Below, in pieces: positions 1 to 9,582 of a stretch of 64,000 nt of DNA. The position numbers were made by a program, and so were the translations under genes. A model generated the notes under the pieces. The model was not told the origin of the DNA. It saw only the letters and a list, made by a program, of their open reading frames with translations, and searched no databases. Location: positions 1 to 64,000 of the forward strand of contig JAADJE010000084.1 of assembly GCA_013150915.1 (NCBI GenBank). Direction: 5' to 3'. Origin of the DNA: Gammaproteobacteria bacterium. GTDB lineage: Bacteria; Pseudomonadota; Gammaproteobacteria; BMS3Bbin11. Positions within the stretch are counted from its first letter, which is position 1. Every line of letters begins with the position of its first letter.

Positions 1-37
1 CTTGACCCGGTATCCAGTAAGTCGTTGAAACCGCTGG

Positions 38-57
38 ATTCCGGCCTGCGCCGGAAT
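38..57. repeat. REP-like perfect hairpin
   Basis: ATTCCGGC (38..45) and GCCGGAAT (50..57) form a perfect 8-bp stem around a 4-base loop. The arrangement GGATTCCGGC...GCCGGAATGAC is a common dispersed intergenic palindrome in proteobacterial genomes. No gene is attached to it here. Confidence 0.5.
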
Positions 58-366
58 GACAACACCATTGGGTTCCCTGCATCCCAGGCACGACGACAAC
101 GACAGCAAAATAAGATCAGCTTAACGGGACAGCAGTGGCATACGAAATAAGGCTCGGATGCGCAACGTACTTAGGGAGATTCTGATTTATTCGTCATTGT
201 AGAGAAAGTCGTGACGAGGAAATCTCTAAGTGCCTGATCATATTGTACACGCTTGCTATGCCTCGGTACTCGTGGCCATAAAGAAGGCGTAACCATTCTG
301 CAAGAAATGCCTGAAGGGTGGCGTGACAAGTTTTTTGAATTAATCAAAGATTCCTTGGTGTGATTC

Positions 367-416
367 GGGTCAGATTCCAGACCTTGCTTTTATTAGAGAA
401 AAACAGAATCTGACCC
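367..416. repeat. 11-bp inverted repeat next to cytochrome gene end
   Basis: GGGTCAGATTC (367..377) is exactly reverse-complementary to GAATCTGACCC (406..416), with 28 bases between, followed by a T tract at 419..425. It lies just after a possible gene remnant and just beyond the stop of the minus-strand cytochrome. It could be the end of a decayed mobile element or a plus-strand transcription stop. Confidence 0.45.
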
Positions 417-423
417 TATTTTT

Positions 424-891
424 TTACCGGGTCTGAGTCCGCTTTGCTTCCTTGGGTGTACAACGCGCACTCATATGCTTAGGTCCCTGGCAAGAGAGTG
501 TCTTTGGCCCCCACAAGCTCTTGATATATGAAACGATATATTGTGCATCCTTTTCTGAAATTGTACCCTTCCACGCTGGCATACGTTTCGTACTTGGCGT
601 GCCATTAAGGATTGTATTCACCATCTGTTTATCGGTATGGTGCCAGGCGTGTGATGTTTCATTCAGTGGCAAGGCCGGAATGTAGCCAGGCTTACGTAGC
701 GCTGGCGGAACCGGCTTCTCGCCAACACCCTGTTTTTGATGACAGGCCTGGCAGTATTGCCCGTATAATTCTTTCCCATTTGAAACGGATGTCGGGTCAG
801 GCTTCTTACCTGTTTCTCCGTAGACAACAGCACTGAACATTACAATAAAAGTAAACAATATAAATTTAAATCCGTAACTCATTATAGACAT
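424..891 (-). CDS. Periplasmic mono-heme c-type cytochrome
   Basis: A 155-residue protein with an N-terminal hydrophobic export signal (about residues 8-24, ending near VVYG) and one heme-attachment motif CQACH at residues 47-51. RMPAW near residue 104 probably supplies the axial methionine. This is the layout of a class I cytochrome c (cytochrome_CBB3/c-type family) acting as a periplasmic electron carrier. The tail after about residue 133 is basic and contains two further cysteines, which is unusual for the family. The first ATG is preceded by GAGGAG at good spacing, which supports this start. The redox partner cannot be told from the sequence, and no oxidase or dehydrogenase gene adjoins it. 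Confidence 0.8.
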   Translation of the reverse strand: MSIMSYGFKFILFTFIVMFSAVVYGETGKKPDPTSVSNGKELYGQYCQACHQKQGVGEKPVPPALRKPGYIPALPLNETSHAWHHTDKQMVNTILNGTPSTKRMPAWKGTISEKDAQYIVSYIKSLWGPKTLSCQGPKHMSARCTPKEAKRTQTR

Positions 892-1147
892 AGACTTAAC
901 TCCTCACAAAGATGTAGCGCTAAGCACTTATAAATTCAGGAGAATCACAGTACCTGCGGGATCAGACTCGATTGAACCTGGAAGCGATGAAAATATGATC
1001 AAACCACTGACCCGCATTATAGCATTATGCCCATGAGGTGTTAAATGGCACGTGACCCAGAATGGTAATAATTATAGCGCTATTTACCTCCAGGCACTGA
1101 CAGATATGTACGGACTAATACTCCTGGTGAGCTAAAAAAAAGGGGCG

Positions 1148-1555
1148 CTAGTGGCTAGAAACCACCAGAGGTTTATGCCTCACCTGCCCATCCTTCGGAT
1201 CCATCATATCAACCTGCCCCCGATGCAGCTCCATCGTTGATACCTGGGTCGATTCCAGCGTATCGCGCAGACAGTTGAAGGCGGTTTCAGATGACACCGT
1301 ATCCCCACAGGTGAACAGATCCACTGCAGCATATCCGTATTCGGGCCAGGTATGGATAGACAAATGACTTTCAGCAATGATTACTGCTCCGGAAACACCG
1401 TGTGGGGAAAAATGATGGAAGGTCTTTGCTACGATCGTCGCACCGGCCTTTTCGGCTGCATCAACCATCACAGCACGAATGAAATTCACATCATTCAGCG
1501 AATCGCGATTGCAACCATAAAATTCAGCAACTATCTGATGCCCAAGTGAACGCAT
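1148..1555 (-). CDS. speD: S-adenosylmethionine decarboxylase proenzyme
   Basis: A 135-residue class-1B AdoMet decarboxylase, which makes the aminopropyl donor for spermidine synthesis in the cytoplasm. The self-processing site is Glu62-Ser63 in ESHLSIHTWPE: cleavage turns Ser63 into the pyruvoyl cofactor. His68 and Cys83 (DLFTCG) are the processing and catalytic residues known in this family. All three key residues are in their canonical positions and the length is normal, so the enzyme should be active. No speE (spermidine synthase) lies next to it in the window. It stands alone between the cytochrome and the SPOR-protein gene. Confidence 0.95.
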   Translation of the reverse strand: MRSLGHQIVAEFYGCNRDSLNDVNFIRAVMVDAAEKAGATIVAKTFHHFSPHGVSGAVIIAESHLSIHTWPEYGYAAVDLFTCGDTVSSETAFNCLRDTLESTQVSTMELHRGQVDMMDPKDGQVRHKPLVVSSH

Positions 1556-1694
1556 TGGCCTGTACCTAAGAATATTTTGGGAATTTTGGGGCGCGAAGTG
1601 TAACGTTGACCCGGCCGTTGTGCAATAGGAGAAAAGATGTCTTGCGGGTCACGGGCAACGATTCCTGTTTCCCGTAAAACGGCGCCCGTCAGCC

Positions 1695-2291
1695 CTAATT
1701 CGCCTCTATTTTAAGGCGTAACGGTTTAATCCCCAAAACCCCCAGGCGCTTAACAACGTCTTTTTTCGTGCGTGTGCTGCTATAGGGGCCTAATCTGACA
1801 CGATAATACTGGCCCTTGCCATCGACTGAAATCTTCTCTATGCGGGAGGACAGTCCATTCAGTGCCAGTTTAGCCTTAAGCTTATCTGCATCCTTGAATG
1901 AGGAATATGAGGCGGCCTGTAAGATATAGGTACTTTCAGTTTTCTGCTTCCTGGCTGGCTTCGGACCTTCACGGAAAAACTGTTTTTCATCAACCACTGT
2001 TTCATATTCTGGTAACACAGTGTAAAAATCAAAAACCAGTTTTGGCTTATCGGGTATTTTTTTGTCTTTACGGGCGGTCTTTTCAGAATTAGCTGTACGA
2101 CTATCGACCAGATTTTTGATGCCCGCACCCAGGCTCATCTTCATCCCGCTGGAGTAAATATACATGCCACCAAAACTAAACAATACACCGAGTAAAATGC
2201 CCGCAATTAAAGTTGGCCATCTGTGCACTGTAGATGATGTGGATTTACGACTGGCTCCTTTATGTTTTCCAGACTTTTTTCTCGGTGGCAT
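1695..2291 (-). CDS. SPOR-domain inner-membrane protein (FtsN-like)
   Basis: 198 residues: a basic cytoplasmic N-terminus, one membrane segment at about 25-47 (TLIAGILLGVLFSFGGMYIY), a linker, then a C-terminal SPOR domain at about 120-195 (starting YILQAASYSS and including YYRVRLGPYSS). SPOR domains bind denuded glycan strands of septal peptidoglycan. This architecture is that of FtsN and related division proteins, and proteins of this type lie beside argS and priA in many gammaproteobacteria. Its ATG overlaps the argS stop by a single base, so the two are probably co-transcribed with priA upstream. It lacks the long linker of enteric FtsN, so I leave the gene name open. Confidence 0.85.
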   Translation of the reverse strand: MPPRKKSGKHKGASRKSTSSTVHRWPTLIAGILLGVLFSFGGMYIYSSGMKMSLGAGIKNLVDSRTANSEKTARKDKKIPDKPKLVFDFYTVLPEYETVVDEKQFFREGPKPARKQKTESTYILQAASYSSFKDADKLKAKLALNGLSSRIEKISVDGKGQYYRVRLGPYSSTRTKKDVVKRLGVLGIKPLRLKIEAN

Positions 2292-4051
2292 TACATACTC
2301 TCCGGTGCTGAAACACCCAGTAAACCAAGACCGTTGGCCAGCACCTGTCGCGTAGCCTGAATCAATGCCAGCCTTGCATCGCGAAGCCCCTTATCCTCAA
2401 CCAGAAATTGACTGGCGTTGTAGTAGCTGTGGAACCCATTGGCCAACTCTCGCAGATAGTAGGCTATCTGGTGCGGCTCATGGTTTGTCGCAGCCCATTC
2501 TATCACTTCAGGGTAACGGGATAATTCATTCATAAGATCCTTCTCATGTTGTTCGGTCAGCAATTCCAATTTTGCATCGGCAGGGTTGGCTAATTTCAAC
2601 TTCTTTTCAGACAACTGGACCATCACACTGCAGATCCGTGCATGCGCATACTGTACATAGTAAACGGGATTTTCACTGGAGCGGGACCTGGCCAGATCAA
2701 GGTCAAAATCCATGTGCTGCTCGCATTTTCGCATGACATAAAAGAAACGTGCCGCATCATTCCCAACCTCACTGCGCAACTCTCGCAAGGTCACAAATTC
2801 ACCTGAGCGGGTAGACATGGCGAGCTTTTTACCCCCCCTGTAGAGAACGGCGAACTGCACCAGCAGTACCTCAAAACGATCCCTGTCAGCATTCAGTGCC
2901 TGCAAAGCCGCCTTCACTCGGGCCACGTAGCCATGGTGGTCTGCACCCCAGACATCAATCAGCCGGTCAAAGCCCCTGTCCAGTTTGTCCAGATGGTAGG
3001 CTATATCGGAAGCAAAGTAGGTACTCTGACCATTATCACGAACGATAACACGGTCTTTTTCATCACCGAAATCGGTGGAACGAAACCATTTTGCACCGTC
3101 TTTCTCATACAGATAACCCCCACTTTCCAGTGTTTGTATCGCTTTCTCCATTTCACCGCTATTGTGCAGACTGCGCTCAGAAAACCAGCGATCAAACTCA
3201 ACACCGAACTCTACAAGGTCGCGCCGAATATTATCCGTAATCTCATTCAATCCCTGATCAAATACCCGTGCATAGTCGTCTGCCAACAATTTTTGTGCGC
3301 GCTCAATCAAGCCGTCAATATGGGATTCCCTGTCGCCACCGAGAGGCTCATCGGGGGGGACACCAACAAAAACATCACTGATCTTCCGGTACAACGCATC
3401 ACCCTGGCTACGGTGTAGGCTGGCCGCAATGTCCCAGACGTAATCGCCCTGATAAGCATTCACTGGAAAGTCCATCTCTTCCCCGCACAACTCCAGGTAA
3501 CGCAACCACACGCTGACCGCAAGTATATTCATCTGACGACCGGCATCATTCACATAGTACTCGGTACAGACCTGGTAGCCAGCAGCACGTAACAAACGAG
3601 CCAGCGCATCACCATAGGCTGCACTACGACCGTGACCGACATGCAAAGGGCCTGTCGGGTTAGCTGAAACAAATTCAACGATCACCTTCTGCCCGACTCC
3701 AATATCTGTCCTGCCAAATTCGCTGCCCTCAGAAATAACATCTCTGATCGCCTGGTAAAGTGGCTCATCGGTGAGAAAAAAGTTGATAAACCCAGGCCCA
3801 GCCAGCTCTACCTTGTTGACGATACCCACTGCAGACAGCCTGTCCAGGATTAATTTAGCCAGGTCGCGTGGGGCACAACGGACGTGTTTTGCCAGTAGCA
3901 TGGCGATATTACAGGAAAAATCACCGTGCTCTTTTTGTCGGGTTCGATCTATGTTGATATCAGGCAAATCAATTTCAGGCAGGAGATTCTCTTCAACAAG
4001 CCGCTTAAGAGCATTACTCACAAGCGCCTGTAACTGTGGTTTCAGCTTCAT
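2291..4051 (-). CDS. argS: Arginyl-tRNA synthetase
   Basis: 586 residues, class I synthetase that charges tRNA-Arg with arginine. The HIGH-type signature is HVGH at residues 137-140 within [11 protein letters not shown]. The N-terminal ArgRS-specific domain precedes it, and the C-terminal DALR anticodon-binding domain is recognisable ([11 protein letters not shown]). The KMSKS loop is represented by KLAMSTRSG, a normal ArgRS variant. Length matches the family. The gene sits between priA and the SPOR protein on the same strand and touches the latter, an arrangement seen in many gammaproteobacteria. Confidence 0.97.
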   Translation of the reverse strand: MKLKPQLQALVSNALKRLVEENLLPEIDLPDINIDRTRQKEHGDFSCNIAMLLAKHVRCAPRDLAKLILDRLSAVGIVNKVELAGPGFINFFLTDEPLYQAIRDVISEGSEFGRTDIGVGQKVIVEFVSANPTGPLHVGHGRSAAYGDALARLLRAAGYQVCTEYYVNDAGRQMNILAVSVWLRYLELCGEEMDFPVNAYQGDYVWDIAASLHRSQGDALYRKISDVFVGVPPDEPLGGDRESHIDGLIERAQKLLADDYARVFDQGLNEITDNIRRDLVEFGVEFDRWFSERSLHNSGEMEKAIQTLESGGYLYEKDGAKWFRSTDFGDEKDRVIVRDNGQSTYFASDIAYHLDKLDRGFDRLIDVWGADHHGYVARVKAALQALNADRDRFEVLLVQFAVLYRGGKKLAMSTRSGEFVTLRELRSEVGNDAARFFYVMRKCEQHMDFDLDLARSRSSENPVYYVQYAHARICSVMVQLSEKKLKLANPADAKLELLTEQHEKDLMNELSRYPEVIEWAATNHEPHQIAYYLRELANGFHSYYNASQFLVEDKGLRDARLALIQATRQVLANGLGLLGVSAPESM

Positions 4052-4138
4052 TTAATAAGTGTCTCTTCAGACGGGGAACCGGGATGCGGATTGTAGCATC
4101 TCTGAAAGCTCAGATTGAAGGGAGAATAATGTGAACCT

Positions 4139-4159
4139 TGTAGGCGTGACGCTCCTACA
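4139..4159. terminator. Hairpin between priA and argS
   Basis: TGTAGG (4139..4144) pairs with CCTACA (4154..4159) around a loop that itself contains CGTGACG. It lies between the priA stop and the argS start and has no clear T run on either side. It may be a REP-type repeat rather than a true terminator. Confidence 0.3.
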
Positions 4160-4193
4160 GCATATTATTCAACAACTATGCAATCATTACGTC

Positions 4194-6467
4194 TCAATAC
4201 AAATCAACCGGGTCCACGTCCAGTGACCAGCGTACACGACGTGCGCTACGGTCGCTCTCAATCTCTCCGCGCCATTGATAAAGAAAATCATGCAGAGGTT
4301 TTCTACTTGCCGCCTGTACCAGGAGCTGGGCCCGATAACGGCCGGCGCGTTTTTCCATAACCGAAGGTACCGGCTCGGATAAGTTGACAGGCCGCATCGC
4401 TGCACTGGATACAATCAACGATCTTGCCTTACAGTGCATGGCTTCTAAAAATTTCAGGGCTTCCTGCTGTTTTGTCGCCTCGGCACGCAGCAGGGCGATA
4501 TGGGTGTAGGGGGGATAATCTGCACTTTTGCGTTCCTTCAATGCCATCCTGGCAAAGGCTTTATAGTCATGCTGTGCAATGGCCTGCAGCCAGGGACTAT
4601 CAGGAAAACGCGTTTGGACCAGAACCGTACCCTGTTTATCCGCTCGCCCTGCTCTGCCAGCCACCTGCGTGATCAGCTGGAACAAACGCTCACTGGCACG
4701 AAAATCGGAGGAGAATAATAATTGATCACTGTCCAGTATGCCAACCAGACTTAGGTTCGGAAAGTCATGGCCCTTTGACAACATCTGTGTCCCCACCAAC
4801 ACATCTGCTTCTCCATTGTGTGCGCGCTTCAGACGCCGTTCAAGCTCACCTTTTCGTCGTGTGCTGTCTCGGTCAATGCGCTCTATTGATGCCCCAGGAA
4901 CCATCTGCTGAATGGTCTGCTGAATATTCTCTGTACCCTGTCCAAGGGTAACCATTTCACCGCCCCCGCAATCAGAGCAGTGCTCAGGCCATTGGCTGCT
5001 CTTGCCGCAATGATGGCACAGCAAACGGCCTGCCTTCTTGTGCCAGGTCATGCGCGCATCACATCGCGTACATTGCACGAGTGTATTGCATGACGTACAG
5101 CAGACAGCGGGCGCAAAACCCCTACGATTCACAAATAACAGACTTTGTTCACCCCGCTCCAGGCCTTGCCTGACACCGTCACGCAAAGGGATACTGATAC
5201 CGTTCTCTAGCGGCTGTTTTTCAATGTCCAATAGGTGAATTTCGGGTAGACCTCCGGCGGTCGCCCGTTGTTCCAGTCTCAATAATCCAAACCTGTTCTG
5301 GTTTGCATTGTGCCAGCTCTCCAGTGATGGTGTCGCACTGCCCATGACGACAGGAATGCCCTCCATACTTGCTCGCTTGATTGCCACATCTCGGGCATGG
5401 TATCGAAAGCCATCCTGCTGTTTAAACGAACTGTCGTGTTCTTCATCGAGAATAATAATCCCCGGACGTGCAAGCGGCACAAATACCGCAGAACGTGTCC
5501 CGATCAAAACTGCCGAGCTACCGCACCTTGCCCGCGCCCATGCCCGCATGCGTTGTGTGTCGTTCATGCCGGAGTGCAGCACATCGATTACAACCTCAAA
5601 ACGCTGTCGAAAACGATCGACCAGCTGCGGTGTAAGGCTGATCTCCGGAACCAATATCAGGGCCTGCTGGTTTCTCTCCAGAACCGCACGAATACAACGC
5701 AGATAGACCTCGGTCTTGCCGCTGCCAGTGATGCCATGTAACAGAAAGCATTTAAATCTGCCTAAGCTGGCGGTAATGCTGTCAATGGCCTGTTGCTGGT
5801 CTGGGGTTGTGCTCAGTGCGGGCAGGGAGGCTACCCGTTCGGTGGCAGGCGGCTCTGCTCTCTCAATCAGACCCTTCCCTTCAATTACTTCGATGGCTTT
5901 TTTCCAAGCCCTGGAGACGGCTTTACAGGCCTCAGATCCCTGCGGCATTTCTGCTTCAGAAAACATTTCCAACAAACGATGCTGAATGGCAGCACGTCCC
6001 GGTCCCTGCTTCAATGCCTCCATGCCCAGCGCCGTAATTACCCAGAATGGCCTGTCCGGTAACTTTGCTGATTTTCCTTCACGCAACAACTTTGGTAGTG
6101 CAGAGAAAACCACCTCGCCCAGAGGGTGTATATAATAATCAGCCACCCAACACAGGAGCTGAAGCATTTTACTGTCCAGTACGGGCTCAGAATCAAGCAC
6201 TGCCCTGACCGCCTTTAATTTTTTTATATCAAGCCGTGATGAATTGCTCACCTCTATAACCAGCCCGGTCATGATCCTACTGCCAAAGCCAACCCGAACC
6301 CTGCAGCCCGGACAGGGCAATACCAAAGTCGCCGGAACAATGTAATCAAATATTTTACGTACTGGGACTGACAGGACAACTCGGACGACAATGTCCTGCT
6401 CTAGCCGTTCATCTGAAGTTTCTGACAGATTATCTGACAAGGTATCGGTATTTTTTTTATTTGACAT
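4194..6467 (-). CDS. priA: Primosomal replication-restart helicase PriA
   Basis: 757 residues, a 3'-to-5' DNA helicase that reloads the replisome at stalled forks. In order: the N-terminal 3'-DNA-end-binding region (about 25-120), Walker A GITGSGKT at 245-252, the DEEH box in ILDEEHDSSF, the zinc-binding insertion with paired cysteines (CTSCNTLVQCTRC, then CHHCG and CSDCGG), and the helicase C-terminal motif including QVAGRAGR. The first about 20 residues are a polar extension relative to E. coli. The upstream intergenic region carries three DnaA-box-like sites, which could link priA expression to replication initiation. Confidence 0.96.
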   Translation of the reverse strand: MSNKKNTDTLSDNLSETSDERLEQDIVVRVVLSVPVRKIFDYIVPATLVLPCPGCRVRVGFGSRIMTGLVIEVSNSSRLDIKKLKAVRAVLDSEPVLDSKMLQLLCWVADYYIHPLGEVVFSALPKLLREGKSAKLPDRPFWVITALGMEALKQGPGRAAIQHRLLEMFSEAEMPQGSEACKAVSRAWKKAIEVIEGKGLIERAEPPATERVASLPALSTTPDQQQAIDSITASLGRFKCFLLHGITGSGKTEVYLRCIRAVLERNQQALILVPEISLTPQLVDRFRQRFEVVIDVLHSGMNDTQRMRAWARARCGSSAVLIGTRSAVFVPLARPGIIILDEEHDSSFKQQDGFRYHARDVAIKRASMEGIPVVMGSATPSLESWHNANQNRFGLLRLEQRATAGGLPEIHLLDIEKQPLENGISIPLRDGVRQGLERGEQSLLFVNRRGFAPAVCCTSCNTLVQCTRCDARMTWHKKAGRLLCHHCGKSSQWPEHCSDCGGGEMVTLGQGTENIQQTIQQMVPGASIERIDRDSTRRKGELERRLKRAHNGEADVLVGTQMLSKGHDFPNLSLVGILDSDQLLFSSDFRASERLFQLITQVAGRAGRADKQGTVLVQTRFPDSPWLQAIAQHDYKAFARMALKERKSADYPPYTHIALLRAEATKQQEALKFLEAMHCKARSLIVSSAAMRPVNLSEPVPSVMEKRAGRYRAQLLVQAASRKPLHDFLYQWRGEIESDRSARRVRWSLDVDPVDLY

Positions 6468-6518
6468 ACTTTCAAAAAAAGACTAGCACGGAAATATTCA
6501 TCTCTAGCGCAAAGAACC

Positions 6519-6717
6519 TGTGGATAACTTTGTTGATAAAGAGCAGAAAACGGCCAGTAGACACGCTTACAGGAAACGCTAGCCTAAAATGAAAAAATTT
6601 CAAGAAATCATTAATACATGAAAAAGATCAATATGTTAAATGATTTGCTTATATAGGCATCTTGCGGCGCCCCCAGTTTATTACATCTTTGTGACAGAAT
6701 CCCAAAAATGTGAATAA
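6519..6717. promoter_or_regulatory. DnaA-box-like sites upstream of priA
   Basis: The 410-bp gap between priA and the divergent kinase gene holds TGTGGATAA (6519..6527), TGTTGATAA (6531..6539) and TGTGAATAA (6709..6717). In reverse complement these read TTATCCACA, TTATCAACA and TTATTCACA. The first matches the DnaA consensus exactly, the second differs by one base, and the third fits TTATNCACA. The first two lie 12 bp apart, start to start, just upstream of priA. Nothing else is recognisable in the gap, which is otherwise AT-rich. Confidence 0.45.
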
Positions 6718-6878
6718 GTGATCGCAGTCAAGCTCATGAACTATCAATCACTTAGGCTATATAGCTAATCCTGAAACGTTGTTTCACCTGTGAAATACGG
6801 CCTTTTGTCCTTAAGCCGTTACGGCTCCCCTGCAAAAAATCTTCAGGCGACTTCTATAAATGCCATAATCACACAAGC

Positions 6879-7772
6879 ATGAAAAACAACATTCCGCTGC
6901 AAAAAAATATTGCCACCTCCATTTCTGCCGCTATTCGTCAGAAATTTTCCATAACCAAACTAAACACCCTTGCTGGCGGTTGTATCAACACCGCCTACGC
7001 TGTAAATGATGGCGATCGTTACTTTTTCATCAAATTAAATACGGCCAGATCTCTCTTCATGTTTGAAGCTGAATATCAGGCACTGCTTGAACTGGAGAAC
7101 GCCAATACCCTCCACGTACCACATCCCATCAGCACGGGCCATTACGACAAATACGCATGGCTGGCAATGGAGTACCTGCCTTTACAAAATGACGGCAACC
7201 ACCACAAACTGGGCGAGCAACTGGCCGCCATGCACAAGGTCACTCGAGACCGCTTTGGCTGGGACAGGGACAACACGATAGGGTCTACACTGCAAATAAA
7301 TACCCCTGGCGATGACTGGCTAAAATTTTTCCGCCACAACCGTCTGGAATATCAACTAAAGCTTGCTGCAGCAAAAGGCTATACCGGCTCACTGCAAAAA
7401 GCAGGTGCTACCCTGGTAGATTGTATGGATGATTTTTTCAGCGACTATACCCCCGTGCCATCATTGCTGCACGGTGACCTCTGGAGCGGTAATTACGCCT
7501 TTATCGAGAACGGTGACCCCGTCCTGTTTGACCCGGCTTTATACTATGGGGATCGTGAAGCCGACATCGCCATGACGGAACTATTTGGTGGTTTCAGTAA
7601 CGATTTTCGCTCCTCATACGAGGCATGCTGGCCACTTGATGACGGCTTTAAAACTCGCAGACATCTCTACAATTGCTATCATGTACTCAATCATCTTAAT
7701 CTCTTCGGTGGGGGCTATGCTCGACAGGCTGAAGATATGATGATGAGGCTACTGAGTGAACGAAATGCATAG
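6879..7772 (+). CDS. Fructosamine-3-kinase / ketosamine-kinase family protein
   Basis: 297 residues with an aminoglycoside-phosphotransferase-type kinase fold. The catalytic loop is LLHGDLWSGNYAF (about residues 197-209), with the catalytic Asp and metal-binding Asn. The following metal-binding Asp is in LFDPALYYGDREAD. HGDLWSGN plus DPALYYGDRE is the fructosamine-kinase signature. These enzymes phosphorylate sugar adducts on amines so that they fall off proteins and free amino acids (deglycation). Full length for the family. It is a single gene facing away from priA, and its substrate cannot be told from sequence alone. Confidence 0.85.
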   Translation: MKNNIPLQKNIATSISAAIRQKFSITKLNTLAGGCINTAYAVNDGDRYFFIKLNTARSLFMFEAEYQALLELENANTLHVPHPISTGHYDKYAWLAMEYLPLQNDGNHHKLGEQLAAMHKVTRDRFGWDRDNTIGSTLQINTPGDDWLKFFRHNRLEYQLKLAAAKGYTGSLQKAGATLVDCMDDFFSDYTPVPSLLHGDLWSGNYAFIENGDPVLFDPALYYGDREADIAMTELFGGFSNDFRSSYEACWPLDDGFKTRRHLYNCYHVLNHLNLFGGGYARQAEDMMMRLLSERNA

Positions 7773-7797
7773 AAAAAGTAATTGGTTAACAAATCTT

Positions 7798-8526
7798 TTA
7801 TTCTTCTGAGTAGCTACCCGCCTCTTTCGGCAAGGTACCACGCAAGGCCTCTCGATCTACCCACCATTTATCGCCGACGATGACATCGAGCATCATGCCC
7901 AGTCTCGGCAGAAATTTATCGGGCTGATTCAATTCAAGCCTCTCTACCCACATATCAATCAGTTCGCGTTCTTTATATCCACTGTGCCGATAAGCCACAC
8001 TTGCCAGTAAATTTCCGGTTAAAAACCCCAGACTTTCTCTTTGTGTATCATCGCTGGCACGCAGTTCGGCAAGGTAATGAGCGGCCGCAGCCGCGACGGC
8101 CCCGCCATCCGACTCTGCAGGTGTTTCTTCAATAACATGATCCAGCATGTTGACACTCAATGTCGGATCAACCGGAAAGGTCACGGCAAGCCATACGCCA
8201 TTACCCAGCGCAATAATCGAGTCATCCTGATCCGTTGCATACAGGATCTCGCTGGTTTCGACTGCATCCTGCCAGGCGGCCAGCCTTATAAAAGAATCAA
8301 ATAACGGACGCGCAATATCCCAGGCCTCTTTTTTTCGTTCCATTGCAACCAGCAAGGTTGCGATATCTAACTGCAGCCTTTTCCCTGTCAGTTCATCACT
8401 GACTTTGGGGAGTTCTGCCAGCCTTTTCTGTAGGCGGCCAAGCTCCTGCTGCATCTGCTGTACTGCTTTTTCACCAGGTTCTAAAATATTATTACTGAGA
8501 CCCATACCAATAAGATTATCTGTCAT
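7798..8526 (-). CDS. Conserved hypothetical protein, helical, cytoplasmic
   Basis: About 242 residues when started at MTDNLIGMGLSNN. The frame stays open upstream to 8634, but those residues do not look like the start of a soluble protein, and no ribosome-binding site is clear for any start. No signal peptide or membrane segment is present. The sequence is acidic and Leu/Ala-rich, with helical repeats such as EVYDIARPLF-like stretches around 75-100, suggesting a tetratricopeptide-like or all-helical scaffold. I do not recognise the family. It is divergent from the thioredoxin-like gene at 8655, and the two may share a promoter region. Confidence 0.6.
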   Translation of the reverse strand: MTDNLIGMGLSNNILEPGEKAVQQMQQELGRLQKRLAELPKVSDELTGKRLQLDIATLLVAMERKKEAWDIARPLFDSFIRLAAWQDAVETSEILYATDQDDSIIALGNGVWLAVTFPVDPTLSVNMLDHVIEETPAESDGGAVAAAAAHYLAELRASDDTQRESLGFLTGNLLASVAYRHSGYKERELIDMWVERLELNQPDKFLPRLGMMLDVIVGDKWWVDREALRGTLPKEAGSYSEE

Positions 8527-8654
8527 CGTACTAAAACCGGTAGAATTGGTGGCAATACCCTTAAGGGCCACACTAAGTACAGCGGCATCAATTTTAATTG
8601 ACTCAATGCAAACTTGCCACGTAATAACCACCAAATATACAGGGTATTAACCTA

Positions 8655-9050
8655 ATGGATAATACTGGCCTGGGCATACTCCTGATCGTTGCGGTAGTTT
8701 TTACTGTTCCCTATCTATTAAAGCGCTTTTCATCAGGCCGCGCCGTTGGCAAGACCGCACCTTCCTTTGAACATCTGCTGCCTGAGGGCGCAGATGTCCA
8801 TAAAACCCTCTATTTTTACTTTATGTCGAACAACTGTCCTATGTGCTCACCGATGAGTCTGCTAATAGAAGAACTGCAGACCCTGAATCCAAATATTATT
8901 ACTATCAACGTGAACAAAATGCCCGATCTTGTCCGGGGATTTTACGTGCACGGCACGCCAACACTGCTGGCGGTAAAGAATAATATAATCTTAAAAGCAA
9001 AACTGGGCGGTTTGAGTGAAAAAAAACTAAGACACTTTATTGATGGCTAA
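8655..9050 (+). CDS. Membrane-anchored thioredoxin-fold protein
   Basis: 131 residues. An N-terminal membrane segment (about 5-23) anchors a thioredoxin-fold domain with active-site CPMC at residues 61-64 (SNNCPMCSPM). The conserved cis-proline loop is in YVHGTPTLLAV. It probably performs thiol-disulfide exchange outside the membrane, or reduces a partner. The motif differs from the CGPC of true thioredoxins, so the redox potential and partner are open. A strong hairpin terminator follows at once, so this is a single-gene transcript. Confidence 0.75.
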   Translation: MDNTGLGILLIVAVVFTVPYLLKRFSSGRAVGKTAPSFEHLLPEGADVHKTLYFYFMSNNCPMCSPMSLLIEELQTLNPNIITINVNKMPDLVRGFYVHGTPTLLAVKNNIILKAKLGGLSEKKLRHFIDG

Positions 9051-9053
9051 ATA

Positions 9054-9082
9054 AAAAAGGGCACCTTTCGGTGCCCTTTTTA
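9054..9082. terminator. Bidirectional intrinsic terminator
   Basis: GGGCACC TTTC GGTGCCC forms a perfect 7-bp stem flanked by an A tract on the left and a T tract on the right, so it works in both directions. It separates the convergent thioredoxin-like gene (plus) and cytochrome c5 gene (minus). Confidence 0.9.
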
Positions 9083-9118
9083 CTTCGATATTCGAATCAA
9101 CCGGTGTGCAAGAAGCCG

Positions 9119-9424
9119 TTACTTCGATTTATCCATCATATACTGAACAACCCCTTTCAGGTCGTCAGCAGAGCAATCTGTACAGGTCCCTTTAGGTGGC
9201 ATTGCGCCTTTACCTTTAATAACAATTACCATCATTGCATCCATGCCAGCCGCAATACGTGGTGCCCAGGCAGCCTTATCACCAAACTTTGGTGCGCCCG
9301 CCACACCGGAAGCATGACAGGTGAAACATTTAGTGTCATAAATCTTTTTACCATCAGTGCTGGCATTGCCAGCAAATGCGAATAATAAAGAGGCAGCCAT
9401 TACCAGGCTTGTGGTTAATTTCAT
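9119..9424 (-). CDS. Cytochrome c5-family periplasmic cytochrome
   Basis: 101 residues from MKLTTSLVMAAS, with an export signal (about 1-21, AFAGNA), heme motif CFTCH at residues 33-37, and a second CxxC pair (CTDC) near residue 81. That second pair, just after PPKGT, forms the disulfide typical of cytochrome c5. It is a small soluble electron carrier in the periplasm. An in-frame upstream Met exists at 9466, but the ATG at 9424 has GGAGAA in front of it and begins a proper signal peptide, so I chose it. It is convergent with the thioredoxin-like gene across a shared terminator. Confidence 0.88.
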   Translation of the reverse strand: MKLTTSLVMAASLLFAFAGNASTDGKKIYDTKCFTCHASGVAGAPKFGDKAAWAPRIAAGMDAMMVIVIKGKGAMPPKGTCTDCSADDLKGVVQYMMDKSK

Positions 9425-9582
9425 GTGAATTCTCCAGTTTTGTTTAAGATCCCCCCGAACAGACACGCGATCCGTCTCCCCAGGCTTTTAGACATATTAT
9501 GCGGCTGAACCTGAATAAGGGCTGAACATTCTTACAAAGACAGGCACTAAAAGAAAGGAAGTTTTTTTTATCGTAGCCCAAA

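Larger units (their letters stand above)
1..423. other. Gene-free left edge with degenerate repeats
   Basis: No complete gene is visible. The stretch holds a REP-like hairpin (38..57), a region near 190..235 resembling one arm of the inverted repeat at 48560..48652, and an inverted repeat at 367..416. A short open frame ends with a stop near 363 and reads ...MPEGWRDKFFELIKDSLV. It could be the 3' remnant of a decayed gene, but I do not recognise the family. Confidence 0.4.
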
